DNA of 64,000 nt, from assembly GCA_938028585.1 (NCBI GenBank), contig CALIZH010000382.1:35311-99310 (forward strand). Direction: 5' to 3'. The stretch is from an uncultured Actinomyces sp. GTDB lineage: Bacteria > Actinomycetota > Actinomycetes > Actinomycetales > Actinomycetaceae. This document shows positions 19,601-28,300 of the stretch, one piece after another. The notes beneath the pieces were generated by a model that saw only the letters and a program-made list of their open reading frames with translations, did no database searches and was not told the DNA's origin. The stretch's first letter is position 1, and the number at the start of each line of letters is the position of its first letter. Made by a program: the position numbers and the translations under genes.

Positions 19601-20690
19601 ACGCCACCGCGCGGTACGAGACTCGAAGACGGTGACTCAGGATACCGAGCGTTTGATCGAAGGGTTGAACGTCGAAGGTAAGGTCTCGTACACGATCAGT
19701 GCAAAAGAGGAAAGTGTCATCGGGTACAACGACTTGGCGTTCCTGCCTGAACGTAACTCGATTATCTTTTCAGCCGGTATTTCACCGATTTGGAACCGCA
19801 ACGCTGAGATCCTGCCTATGTCGTGGCGTTTGTTCAAGGACACGATTCAGCATCCAGGACACACGTATTCGCTCCAGACGATCCCGACCCTTTCGTCGGC
19901 CCTAGAGTTCGACGTACGTTTGAACCAGCCTGACTTTGTCAAGATGTTGGACAAGCGTATTGAGCAGGCTGCGAACGCGGCTGAGGCAATGAATCTGTAC
20001 CAAGATGCCTATAACCTGGATGATTACGGCATCTCGATTCTGGACCCAGATGTGTACTCGGCTGAGGTCATGGATCTTATTGCCTCGATTGAGGCAGAAC
20101 GTCAAGGTCAAAGTGACGAGTCCGAAGAATACGACATGATGAGTGAGGACGCGTACCGCGCTTTCGTGGGAGCGGGTTATGACGTCTTTAGTCAAGATGA
20201 CATGATCAATGAGGACGTTCAGCAAGAGATTGCCACACGTGAAGCGATCAAGACTGATCGCGAGAAGAAGCGGTATGCCGAAGGTCAGATTAGCCGATCT
20301 GATTTTATTGGTGACAACGGAAGCGTGATCCATAGTCTTGATGATGAGATCATCGCCGCGTACCGTGAGACCAAGCGTGAACTTGCAGGAGACGCTCGGT
20401 TCTTTAGGGTGGATGTGAACGGGTCGCTCTGCTCGCTTGAAGGCCGGGTGTACATCAGCCAGGGCTTGTCGAGCAGCGAGCTGCGCGCGATCCAGGATGC
20501 ATCGTCGGATAGCAGCCAGGGTGTGTACGGGGACGATGAATCGATCACGAATGCTGCTGAGCTTGGATCGTGGCAGGTTCATGACGCGTTCTACAAGTTC
20601 TTGAACAGCTGTGAGTCGTGGGAAAATCTAGGTAACGGTGCTTTTGATCGAGCTATGGCTCGTATTCATGAGCGCCGAGAGAACGAGTGA
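16650..20690 (+). CDS. type IV coupling protein, VirD4/TraG family
   Basis: A 1346-residue protein, much longer than typical ~600-residue coupling proteins. Two membrane segments (about residues 53-75 and 170-200) flank an outside loop. The P-loop is MTRAGKGQT near residues 389-397 and Walker B is MLDELGNL near 904. These are VirD4/TraG hallmarks, including the following LQTLQQARDVYG region. The extra length sits between the P-loop and Walker B and in a ~250-residue acidic C-terminal extension, which often recruits substrates. It would deliver relaxosomes, and perhaps protein substrates, to the channel. AAAGGAAGG precedes the ATG. It ends the rightward transfer block. Confidence 0.93.
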   Translation: MGWRRKARGQAPREKGSQAWAQLGQQDELDSLAYQDVHGDQQLERSEIEAKLSPRSREIASAAVGIFVFIAVWVIISFGSMGIAAVKDSLWHSSVPSYSVENKDLTKALHRSVINEVCYSPALADGTPDPSDETCYESAKDVPEPQWHTDAVSAEKAERDAGLADRPGSALGWIFSFGWIKFFVSAFAGGAAWGALRLVLMRNLKAQNLMRDTTDINQYKNDQHVALPEEVRERFDVVPDVGAHTGVSATTLISHSMVANKGIKPVAFAKRAEQDQFDDDGDVTLFKGEVLTDEHGTPITDMVPMFDEAFGTALWDASGLPDNDKLRRRLDPSTVPYNPGNTSRDKLKGFATLADLVNGEWELPTYEPQRPAGVYYVDTAPANTMILAMTRAGKGQTYIEPMLDIWMRQKRPDNMVINDPKGELLVKNYVRATMRGFQVVQFNLINAMKTDIYNPLGMAAEAAREGDQTKCALYVENIADVFFPVDGAEDPVWPNAANNAFKRAAYGLIDYYLEEEHQLRQYAMRHGMDQKVLEQKLDAMWGKVTLYNCYQLFVQLTSKKRKSPMTQMNERLKGGYYDQIQDEDERQEAINHDQAQAERIEFLWEDKPELDLLTLFFNATEALPQSTMRTLIANANNALRAMAGAEKMLASVYGIAITAMSFFTDPTISTLTSGTPSQNTDLGGLSFPRRFGVRFAQNFTKRDGLIGAQAKWDAFDDPELTHNLGKDFEHEDTVVREGWARYYFDGKFPHDVAYLRLRLFNPHTGVLLKTFYFQFTKGYQLSLNGRKFVKDPVTGSKIIRNGVLVEMVKGSDGKLVPGHLNYPTTRLLDKAGKPQTVRESVPAIILSSVRYSEQPKAVFLVTPPHLMKYAKLVLILVKQLVDLNFDKSYMTKSSQKPLYKTRFMLDELGNLQSEGHGIAGFETMLSIGLGQEQQFTLILQTLQQARDVYGDSVDKIIQGNVANIVFLKSTDDTMIETLAKMSGTRHRAVRDSKTVTQDTERLIEGLNVEGKVSYTISAKEESVIGYNDLAFLPERNSIIFSAGISPIWNRNAEILPMSWRLFKDTIQHPGHTYSLQTIPTLSSALEFDVRLNQPDFVKMLDKRIEQAANAAEAMNLYQDAYNLDDYGISILDPDVYSAEVMDLIASIEAERQGQSDESEEYDMMSEDAYRAFVGAGYDVFSQDDMINEDVQQEIATREAIKTDREKKRYAEGQISRSDFIGDNGSVIHSLDDEIIAAYRETKRELAGDARFFRVDVNGSLCSLEGRVYISQGLSSSELRAIQDASSDSSQGVYGDDESITNAAELGSWQVHDAFYKFLNSCESWENLGNGAFDRAMARIHERRENE

Positions 20691-20697
20691 TTCTCGT

Positions 20698-20790
20698 GAT
20701 ATGATGTAAACCCCGGTGCGCGGAGGTGCCGGTGGTACTACGAAGTGAGGTGGCAGTCCATATGGATCGCCACCTCACTTTTGTTGTATG
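20698..20790 (+). terminator. 12-bp terminator stem between convergent genes, preceded by an extended -10-like box
   Basis: AAGTGAGGTGGC (20743-20754) pairs with GCCACCTCACTT (20769-20780), then TTGTTG. It terminates the coupling-protein transcript. TGATATGAT at 20698-20705 resembles the shared extended -10, so an ~80-nt RNA ending at this terminator is possible. Confidence 0.75.
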
Positions 20791-20794
20791 TGTT

Positions 20795-22579
20795 TTAGCG
20801 CTCTACGTGTTTGATCCAGCGGGTCTTGCCCGCGTCGTAGATGCGATAGAGCCTGTTGGCTAGAGCAGCCTCGTGCTCAGTTTGACCAGGCTCGTAAGCG
20901 AGATCAGGATCGTCAATGAAACGCTGCTTCGTGTACGTGGAGCGATGAACACGCCCCCACTTGGTTGTGCGTCCGACGTAGCTATAACTTGCTGCTTGAC
21001 GCTTATCTAGGGTGAAACCTGCTGCCTGATACATCCCACCGTCAGAGATGTCGTTATCGCTCCATGACGTCCACGTGTCTACGGGGAGAAGTGTTTCAGC
21101 ATGGGCAAGGAGCTTGGTGAAACCACCAACGATCGTACCCAGTGTCGCGTAACGCTGAATATCCCATGTTCCCTCTGGCAGTGAGACACGCGAACCGTGG
21201 TTCTTGTGCCCCACACCGAGCAGAGCGCGCAAAACGTCATCTCGGTCGTAGAGACCGATGTTGACAGAGCACGGAACCGGGCCTTGGAGATGGTTGTCTT
21301 GCCAAAAACGGCGGGCAACGTCTCCTGGAACGATTTGAATTGTCAGCTTGCGTGCATAGAGACGTTCACAGGCCAGCGGGTTGATGTCGGGCAGAACATC
21401 AGGTAAACGATCCACAGCATGGAGCCTGTGTGCAAGAGCGCGCATCACAAGCTCGCGCCGATGCACCCAGTCATCTTCCCACACGTGAACGAGCTGGTAG
21501 CCCTGTTCGCGCGCTTCACGTGTTTTCTCAGCGTGATAGTTGTGGGGGAGAGGTTTGGCATGTGCTTCCTTTTCAGCAGCCTCAGAGTGCCAGAACACCC
21601 CGTCGAACTCGATGGCGAGACGGTGGTCAGGTACGACGATATCGAGTTCTTTACCCGAGGGGAGAACCGTATGGTCGTCACCGAGGACTGTGCTCGTGGG
21701 AACTAGAGAACGAACCATCTCGGTGAGGAGTGTTTGAGATGGGTTGGTGTGAAGCCTGTAGCATATGGGGCATCCCGAAGGTTTGACACGGTTGCTCGGA
21801 GCGGCCAGCCATGTGTGCTCGGGATTGACTGTGCATTGCCAGAGCACAGGCGTGGTTCCACCCTTGCTCGTGGTCGTCGCTAGAGAGCGATCAACGAGCT
21901 GCACAGCCAGATCGGGATGTGTGGTTGCAAGATCATTGACACCGGGGATGATGATCCTTCCTGAGCAGTACGGACAGCCGCTCTTTTTCGTCGTACGTGA
22001 GTACGGCGTTGCCTTCCACGTGTGATCGGGGTTCACCGAGCATTGCCAGAGCACAGACGTGTTTGACCCTGCTTTGAGCGTGGTTGCGAGAGACTGATCA
22101 ACGAGCTGTGCTGCCAAGTCGGGATGCGTGGTTGCTAGGTCGCTGTGACCCGAAACAGGTTTACGGCCTGAGCATTGAGGGCAGCGCGTCCCTTGGCGCG
22201 CGACGTTGCTTAGAGGGGCGGTCCAATGGTCATGCGTGGGGTTACCACACCAGAGTTCAACCCTTTTGTTCGACGATCCGGTGAGCTGGGTGCGTAGGCT
22301 TTCATCAATCATGAGAGCGGCCACGTCGGGATGAGTGGTGGCAACGTCGTTGACACCGGGGATCACGGTCTTTCCGTTGCATACGCTGCATCCGGTGGGG
22401 TTCTTCGCGTTGGTGCGGTTCATTGGGCTGGCCCACCACACGTGACGAGGGTCAACGGGGCAGCACCATTGGACTTTCTTGTCTGAGCCGCGAGCGATGG
22501 ATCGTAGGGATTGATCGACGAGCTGATCAGCAAGAGCGGGGTTGAATTGTTCAAGGGTTTGAGATGGTTTTCTTGGCAT
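20795..22579 (-). CDS. zinc-knuckle repeat protein with Vsr/PD-(D/E)XK-like endonuclease domain
   Basis: A 594-residue protein. The N-terminal ~290 residues hold four treble-clef-like repeats of ~65 residues (DUF4379 style), each with an LWxC...P.HxW half, a GCxxC half and a LATTHPDLA linker. The middle (~300-400) is a nuclease domain: ELDIVVPDHRLAIEFDGVFWH fits a PD-(D/E)XK/Vsr core and is followed by HNYHAEKTREAREQGYQLVHVWEDDW, typical of phage Vsr-like homing-type nucleases. The C-terminal ~190 residues are of unknown role. The repeats probably read DNA and the nuclease cuts it. It is convergent to the coupling-protein gene and may be a free-standing homing endonuclease or defence nuclease. 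AGGAGG precedes the ATG. Confidence 0.8.
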   Translation of the reverse strand: MPRKPSQTLEQFNPALADQLVDQSLRSIARGSDKKVQWCCPVDPRHVWWASPMNRTNAKNPTGCSVCNGKTVIPGVNDVATTHPDVAALMIDESLRTQLTGSSNKRVELWCGNPTHDHWTAPLSNVARQGTRCPQCSGRKPVSGHSDLATTHPDLAAQLVDQSLATTLKAGSNTSVLWQCSVNPDHTWKATPYSRTTKKSGCPYCSGRIIIPGVNDLATTHPDLAVQLVDRSLATTTSKGGTTPVLWQCTVNPEHTWLAAPSNRVKPSGCPICYRLHTNPSQTLLTEMVRSLVPTSTVLGDDHTVLPSGKELDIVVPDHRLAIEFDGVFWHSEAAEKEAHAKPLPHNYHAEKTREAREQGYQLVHVWEDDWVHRRELVMRALAHRLHAVDRLPDVLPDINPLACERLYARKLTIQIVPGDVARRFWQDNHLQGPVPCSVNIGLYDRDDVLRALLGVGHKNHGSRVSLPEGTWDIQRYATLGTIVGGFTKLLAHAETLLPVDTWTSWSDNDISDGGMYQAAGFTLDKRQAASYSYVGRTTKWGRVHRSTYTKQRFIDDPDLAYEPGQTEHEAALANRLYRIYDAGKTRWIKHVER

Positions 22580-22618
22580 GGTCGTGCGGCCTCCTGCGTG
22601 GTTTTATCGGGTGTGGTT

Positions 22619-22640
22619 TACATGATCCAGTGTATCATAG
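22619..22640 (-). promoter_or_regulatory. promoter for the zinc-knuckle endonuclease gene
   Basis: Read on the - strand, TATGATACACTGG combines a -10-like TATGAT with a TGATACAC half of the shared operator. It lies about 40 nt upstream of the ATG at 22579. Confidence 0.45.
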
Positions 22641-22655
22641 ATGCCCGTTTGTTAT

Positions 22656-22689
22656 GGTAGAATTGATTCTGTATCCATTGGTGTACGAA
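22656..22689 (+). promoter_or_regulatory. extended -10 promoter with TTGGTGTACGAA operator
   Basis: TGGTAGAAT (extended -10) is followed by TTGGTGTACGAA at 22678-22689, which overlaps the GAAAGG ribosome binding site of the gene at 22706. A bound regulator or the operator RNA could therefore affect translation start. Confidence 0.65.
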
Positions 22690-22705
22690 AGGAAAGGTGT
22701 TTGAA

Positions 22706-23089
22706 ATGGCGAGCCTTGATGAGAAAATTGCGAAAACTTTAGCGAAAATTAAGGCTTTGGATAAAAAGTTACGTGAAGTTGAAGCGAAAGAGCGTGCTCG
22801 TTTTGCAGAAGCTCTTATGGTAGTTTTTGATGAGATCGAAAAAGAATACACCGCTGTTTGCATACTTAAAGAGCGAGCGCAAGCCTTACTTGATGAGCAA
22901 GATATGAAACGTCGTGAAGCTTCATTGAAGGCTGCTGAAACGCGTCGTCGTAAGGCTCAAGATTTGCGCGATGCATATGCTTATGATGCGTGGCTTGAGA
23001 TCGTAATGGATCAAGAGTCATATGACGATGATGGGCTTGTTGATGATCAAAGTGTTAGCGGTTTAGAGCCGCCTGAGCCTGAAGCATGA
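22706..23089 (+). CDS. small coiled-coil protein, unknown function
   Basis: A 127-residue, charged, almost entirely helical protein (SLDEKIAKTLAKIKALDKKL, ALDEQDMKRREASLKAAETR) with an acidic C-terminus. ATG 22706 is chosen over GTG 22697 because GGAAAGG ends at 22697, giving an 8-nt spacing. It has its own operator-bearing promoter. No family recognised; it could be a dimeric adaptor or DNA mimic. Its last 35 nt overlap the 3' end of the convergent HNH gene. Confidence 0.7.
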   Translation: MASLDEKIAKTLAKIKALDKKLREVEAKERARFAEALMVVFDEIEKEYTAVCILKERAQALLDEQDMKRREASLKAAETRRRKAQDLRDAYAYDAWLEIVMDQESYDDDGLVDDQSVSGLEPPEPEA

Positions 23090-23567
23090 TGCTGATCAAA
23101 AACAGTTTGTACAGCTCGCGGATATCGTCTCGATCACAACACGGGTGCGTGTTGGTGTAGATCTGCCATGAGGCATCATGGAGCGCTGTGCTGGTGGTTC
23201 GCATACGGTGAGAGTACCGCTCGGACACCCAGTGCAGCGCTTTTTTGCGTGATTTAAATCGTGGCATCGCTCTGTGGCATAGTGGGCACAGAAGGACGAT
23301 GTTCGATGGTTTATCGTTTCCGCGTACGCAATGGTCTTGCAGGTGAGCACGTTCAAGAAAACAGCTTGCGCCCTTCCACTTGAAACCCTCGTGAATCTTC
23401 ACAGGCGGGATCCATCCACACGCGAAGCAAAATGGGATGTTCCAACCGATAACTACGCCTTTCATCCAGGGCTGAGGATGCGTACGCCAGTACTTGACGA
23501 TTGTCGCAACCGGGGGCATGTGTCGTTTGTAGTGGTGTTGTTCGTCCAGAATGGGATTGGAAGCCAT
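23055..23567 (-). CDS. HNH endonuclease
   Basis: A 170-residue protein with a zinc-supported HNH (beta-beta-alpha-metal) core: CFACGW, then LERAHLQDHC and NDKPSNIVLLCPLCH. The two CxxC pairs bind structural zinc and the His/Asn residues form the active site. Single-gene HNH enzymes of this size are commonly homing or mobile-element nucleases. It overlaps the convergent upstream gene by 35 nt. GAAAGA is a weak SD before the ATG at 23567. Confidence 0.82.
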   Translation of the reverse strand: MASNPILDEQHHYKRHMPPVATIVKYWRTHPQPWMKGVVIGWNIPFCFACGWIPPVKIHEGFKWKGASCFLERAHLQDHCVRGNDKPSNIVLLCPLCHRAMPRFKSRKKALHWVSERYSHRMRTTSTALHDASWQIYTNTHPCCDRDDIRELYKLFLISIMLQAQAALNR

Positions 23568-23595
23568 GATTAATCTTTCGCTGATGTAAAAGGAA

Positions 23596-23632
23596 GCGGC
23601 GGCTCATAGGACAGGTGCCTACAAGCCGCCGC
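23596..23632 (-). terminator. 9-bp stem-loop between the surface-protein and HNH genes
   Basis: GCGGCGGCT pairs with AGCCGCCGC with a 19-nt loop. There is no U-tract on the - strand. Confidence 0.5.
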
Positions 23633-23654
23633 ATCTCGCGCTATGAGTGAGATA

Positions 23655-25085
23655 TCAACCCACGTTACGCTTTCTGAGAGCCAGAGTCAAACCACCAGCC
23701 AATGCAGTCGCGCTCAGGCCAAACAACGGAAGCGTTGATGAGCCTGTGTGCGCAAGGCTCGCGGAAGTCTGAGAAGACTTAGGGGTCTTGATACTATTGG
23801 CCTTTGGAGAGTTGCTCGGAGCGGATTCCTGCGATGGTGTAGCAGATGTGCTTGGAGCAGGTGTCTGCGACGGGGTAGCAGGAGTGGTCGTGCTCGGGGC
23901 AGGAGTCGGTGACGATGTCTGAGACCCACTCGGTTGAGGTTCAGGAGTGGTTACGCTTGGCGTAGGGGTAGATTCCGTGGCGCTTGGCGTTGGTTCCGTA
24001 CTCGGTGAAGGTGATGGCTGCGTAACATCAGGTGTTGGAGCCTCACTTGGTTCAATGGTGGGGGTAGCTACGCTCGGCGTGGGAGCAGGTAGTTTGGGGA
24101 GTTCAACGACCTCGTTTTCTGCGGCCCATCCGTCAGAAACAGTGTCGTTAATCAGGTACTTACCCCATGTCTCAGATTGCTTGTTCTTTTCAACGCTCCA
24201 TACCCATGTAACGTAACCTCCGTCAAGGTTGAACGGTTTGTTGATGGTTGCGGTCTTAGTGCCTGGCTCGTTGAAGTTCAGATCGGTTTCACCGATGAGC
24301 TGAGCGTCTGCCGGAGTGGGGCTACCTTTAACGGGTTTGTCTGCCGTGTGATACGCACGACCATGAACGCTCACTTGGGCCTTCTTGCCGTCTACCGTGA
24401 GCCACGGGGCGGTTTCCCCTTCTGCGAGGTCCCAAACGGGAACGGCATCGAGTGTTACGTCGTCATTAAGAGTAGAACCTTCACTATTTGTGTCAGCATT
24501 ACTCGAAACCTTGACATCCCATTCGCAATGAGCTGCGAGAACCTGGGGGATGGCGGGATTAGGCTGACCTCCTGGGTGATAACCGATCTCAACGCGTCCA
24601 ACACGGAAGTCGCTATCCCAAATCTGCTGGTACCATGCGTTGAGGTTCGCTTGGGTTCGACCTTCTGGGGTGGAGACGTTCTCTGGGGTTGTTCCGACGA
24701 CATCGGGAACGTCGGCACGTACTCCGGTAGGTGATACGCGATCCTTGTTCACCCACTGCCAGTCAAAGCCGGTTGCAGAACGCGACGGGGGAACCGGCGT
24801 ACCGCGCAACGAGGTGTTTGAGGTTGAAAAACTCATGGGGCCAACCGTGAACTGCACACCTTCACGCATGACGGTGCAGTGATCGCTGAATTCTCCGGTT
24901 GCTCCGGTGAGAGCGTCGGTTGCTCCATTAGCAGAGTGCGCTTCATTGAAAATAACAACCTGTTCATCGGCTGCTGCGGTGGCTTGAGCGTGGTTGTAGG
25001 TGGCGATCCCTCCGACAAGAAGAGCTGTCGATGCGGCTGTAGCACCGACAGCAACAAGAGTTCCTTTGATTTGTTCGTGCGACAT
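23655..25085 (-). CDS. sortase-anchored surface protein with LAHTG signal
   Basis: A 476-residue exported protein. Residues ~8-35 form a signal peptide or anchor (hydrophobic core then HAQA). Residues ~40-320 are extracellular and of unknown fold. Residues ~325-440 form a Pro/Ser/Thr-rich stalk (PSPSPSTEPTPS). The C-terminus has the sorting pattern LAHTG, a hydrophobic span and RKRNVG. LAxTG is favoured by class E sortases of high-GC Gram-positives, which supports an actinobacterial host. It may mediate donor-recipient contact, by analogy with other plasmid adhesins (inference). GAAAGGA precedes the ATG. Confidence 0.85.
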   Translation of the reverse strand: MSHEQIKGTLVAVGATAASTALLVGGIATYNHAQATAAADEQVVIFNEAHSANGATDALTGATGEFSDHCTVMREGVQFTVGPMSFSTSNTSLRGTPVPPSRSATGFDWQWVNKDRVSPTGVRADVPDVVGTTPENVSTPEGRTQANLNAWYQQIWDSDFRVGRVEIGYHPGGQPNPAIPQVLAAHCEWDVKVSSNADTNSEGSTLNDDVTLDAVPVWDLAEGETAPWLTVDGKKAQVSVHGRAYHTADKPVKGSPTPADAQLIGETDLNFNEPGTKTATINKPFNLDGGYVTWVWSVEKNKQSETWGKYLINDTVSDGWAAENEVVELPKLPAPTPSVATPTIEPSEAPTPDVTQPSPSPSTEPTPSATESTPTPSVTTPEPQPSGSQTSSPTPAPSTTTPATPSQTPAPSTSATPSQESAPSNSPKANSIKTPKSSQTSASLAHTGSSTLPLFGLSATALAGGLTLALRKRNVG

Positions 25086-25194
25086 CAGTGGTGTCCTTTC
25101 TGTTGTGTGTTCGAGTGGGTTGTCATTCGCTTAGTGGATGTTACACACGAGAGATGCGCTCTCGTGACACCGACATCAGCGATATGACTGTCAC

Positions 25195-25225
25195 GTATCT
25201 AGTATACCCGATACAAAAGTGTTTT
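25195..25225 (-). promoter_or_regulatory. promoter of the surface-protein gene
   Basis: On the - strand GGGTATACTAGATACGTG holds a good -10 (TATACT) followed by an operator-like GATACGTG. It lies about 110 nt upstream of the ATG. Confidence 0.5.
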
Positions 25226-25238
25226 GACAGGGTTTTTA

Positions 25239-25303
25239 TTGAGAAACGTGGGTTTTTCAGGTATTATGTAAGGGTAATTACCCGATCGGCCCAACTGGGC
25301 CGA
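25239..25303 (+). promoter_or_regulatory. sigma70-type promoter and hairpin leader of the RNA polymerase gene
   Basis: TTGAGA (25239-25244), a 17-nt spacer and TATTAT (25262-25267) form a near-consensus host promoter. The leader contains the palindrome GGGTAATTACCC and the hairpin TCGGCCCA/TGGGCCGA. The extended -10 plus dyad pattern of other promoters is absent, which fits early expression by the host polymerase. Confidence 0.75.
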
Positions 25304-25322
25304 ACCTGAAAAGGAGAATGCT

Positions 25323-28300
25323 ATGCAAACGCGTAATGCCGGTTTGCGTCGGTACATGTATGAGTACATGATCGCCCGTACGATCAATCGAACGAGTGAG
25401 CTGATCGGTCAGCCGATCCTAGTCTCCCAAGGTCGTCATTTGCGTGATCTCATGGAGGCCAAACTTAATGAAAACGGACGTTCGTTCAATGATGGGGATC
25501 TGGGTGTCCCCGAAGCACTCGACGCTATTCAGAGCGTCATGAGTGAGAACGTCCTTGGGTACAAGCCTTTGTTTAGTCCCGCTGATACATCGAGCAAGGG
25601 TTACAAGGCGTTGTACAAAGACTTTACGGCGACGATTGGTCTCGGCGGATCTGCTGGTGCAGCCGGGCCGCGCCTGCCGATTTCTCCCTATGATCCTCGG
25701 TGGGGGACGCGTCGAAGCGTCAAGCAAGCTGGTTCATCGATTTTGTATATTCTCGACGATGACATCGCCGGATTTGCAGACGGTAAGCCCAGCAGCCTGG
25801 AAAAGGTGACGTCCTCGGAGCTGAAGCTCTATCGTTTGAACGAAGATGGGGATGCGAAAGAAGCAGGTCGGGCGCTCAGCCTCGATGATATCTCGGGTCT
25901 GACTGAACTCATGGGTCGCATGACTACGGCTGAGTACAATGACGTGCGTCAGTGGGTACTCGACGGCGCTCGCAACCCTGAAACGGGTCGTTACAACGCT
26001 CGTCAGTTCATGTCTACCGATGCACTTGCCCGCTCCAGGGCTGTGCTCGATATGTTGGCCGAAGAGGGTATCCCCTACACGATCGAAAAGGATCTGCGTC
26101 CCGGTCAGATCCGTGCACGTCTCACGGGAACGAACATGACCGTTCGCCTGACTGATACTCGCGAGAAAGAACAGTGGGTAGGCCGCGTGTATGACAACGG
26201 TGCAACGCTGTACTTCTCCACGACTGCTCGTCGGGATAACAAGCAGGTTGCGTACACACCCACTGTTGACGAGGTGTGCGACCTTGTGCGCGTGGCTCTG
26301 GGACGCCCCGTGGAGCGCAAGGACGGTAAAGGTCTTGTCGGCCACGTTGGGAAGCGTCAAAGCAAGAATAAGACGCTTCAAGAGTCGTATTTGTCCACAG
26401 ACACGCTCACGAGCGCGTATAAGGACATGCCGGGAGCAAATGGTGAGCAGGTCGTCATTCGTCGTCAGATGAAGGAGCGCTCCGCCTCGTCTCGTTTCTT
26501 CGTTGATACGCCCGAGGGTCAAGCCCAAGCATCGACGTTTATCACCGATGCTGTTCGTAGCGCTCGCATCAATGTGGAGCAGCAGCTCGATGTTGACGGC
26601 TTGATCCGTCAGCTCAGCGAGCATGAAGACGAAGCACGCGAGGGAACGTATGTTCCGGTGCTGTCCGGCGATCCTGATCTCGCTGCTGTTGGGCGTGCCT
26701 ATTGGGACGTTTTGCGCGGAGCGGAGACCACATTGCTTAAGCCTGATGCGACTCGGAGTGAATACGCTGAAGCAACAGGATTGCTCGATGAGATGGATCA
26801 AGAGAGTGATCTCTCTGGTGTTCATGACATGCTGGCAGGTTCCGTTGCCTACACAGGTACGCCAGAAGAGCGTGTTCGTGCGCATCTTCGCGATCTGCTC
26901 GATACTCAGATCGGCGTGGATGCACCGATTGAGTCGGATGAGTTTGTCTTTGATCCCGTGCGTGTTGGTCGTTACATGACCAGTGAATACGGTCAGTGGC
27001 GCAACAATGATGATCTTGTGGCTGCAATGCGTACCGCGCGCTTGCCGAAGGAAAAGATCGTTGGTGAATCGTTCTATTCCAACGCGTTCCGTGATCGACT
27101 GATTACGTTCGATGAGTCCACGGCGTTGTCGATAGACGTTGTGGACGATGAGTTCACCACATCGATGCTCCAGGTGGTTTCAGACACGCTCGAATCGTGC
27201 GCGGTGACCCCTGGGTCGATCCGCGTCGATGCCAACGGCGTTGTCGAGTGGACCGGCTCAATCATGCGTTCCCAGACAGGCCGAGAAGAGCCTGTGAGCG
27301 GAACGATTGGGCAGATCTTCGCTCGCGGTGAGAACGGTGAGATCATCACTCGTTTCAACTCCGGTAACGATCTCATGATCGTGCCTGGTTTTGAGGCGCG
27401 TGTTGTCAGTCAAAAACCCGGAGAGAACAAGTCTCTCGAAGAGCGCACTCGGCTGATCGGTTACGAACAGCAGATGAGTGATGCGATTCGCTATCGGGTT
27501 CAAGCTGATGTGCTTACAGGCCGGTCTCGCGTCGGTGAGCCTGCATCCCTTAATGGTGTGTATCGTAGGCTGACTGATACGCGCCACCGCGCTGATCACT
27601 ATGAGCGAGCGCTCGAAGAGGGTATGGATCGAGAAGTACTTGATGCTATTCTTGCCACCGAAGCGCGTCGCGTGCGCTATCCTAACGCTTTGCGTGATGG
27701 ATCAACCATTGATGCTGATTTCCGTGCCTCTCGTGCACGTGAGCAGGGCTTTGGCTCAGATCCTGCCAATGACACGACGATGGATCCGTGGGTACTCACG
27801 GGTGGTCGTAACATGTCGCTGCTCAGCGAGGAAGCTGATGGGTACTTTGATCCCATTATGACATCGAGCGGTGTCAACCAAGGTGTGACTCGTTATCTGG
27901 TTTCTGGTGCTCAGGTGAACGCCGATGGATCGATTGTTCCATCTGATAAGAGCGATCGTGCTCCGTTGATGCTCACGAAGCAAGCTGAGTTCATGAGTTA
28001 TGATCCCTTCGATCGTCAGCAGATGACGACCTCCAATCTCATGAATGCCTCGTCTGTGACGAAGCCTGTGGGCACGGCGTTCATGACAGCAGGTGGTTGG
28101 ACGATGGAAGACTCCATCGTTGTATCGGCTGACTTCGCACGTCAATATCGCGTTCGTGGAACCGATGGTGAGATGCGTGATCTCATTGTTGGCGACAAGA
28201 TTTCGGACATGCACGGAAACAAGGGCGTGATCTCGCTCATTGTTGACCGTGATGCGCCGTTAACGTCCTCGGAGATCGAAGATTTGTACGGTTCCACCGA

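Noticed and set aside
20795..22579. CRISPR-like repetition
   Set aside because: The periodicity comes from four protein-level zinc-knuckle repeats of ~195 nt, not identical DNA repeats with spacers.
24177..24734. 185-codon + strand open frame
   Set aside because: It lies antisense inside the LAHTG surface-protein gene, has no SD and no family signature.
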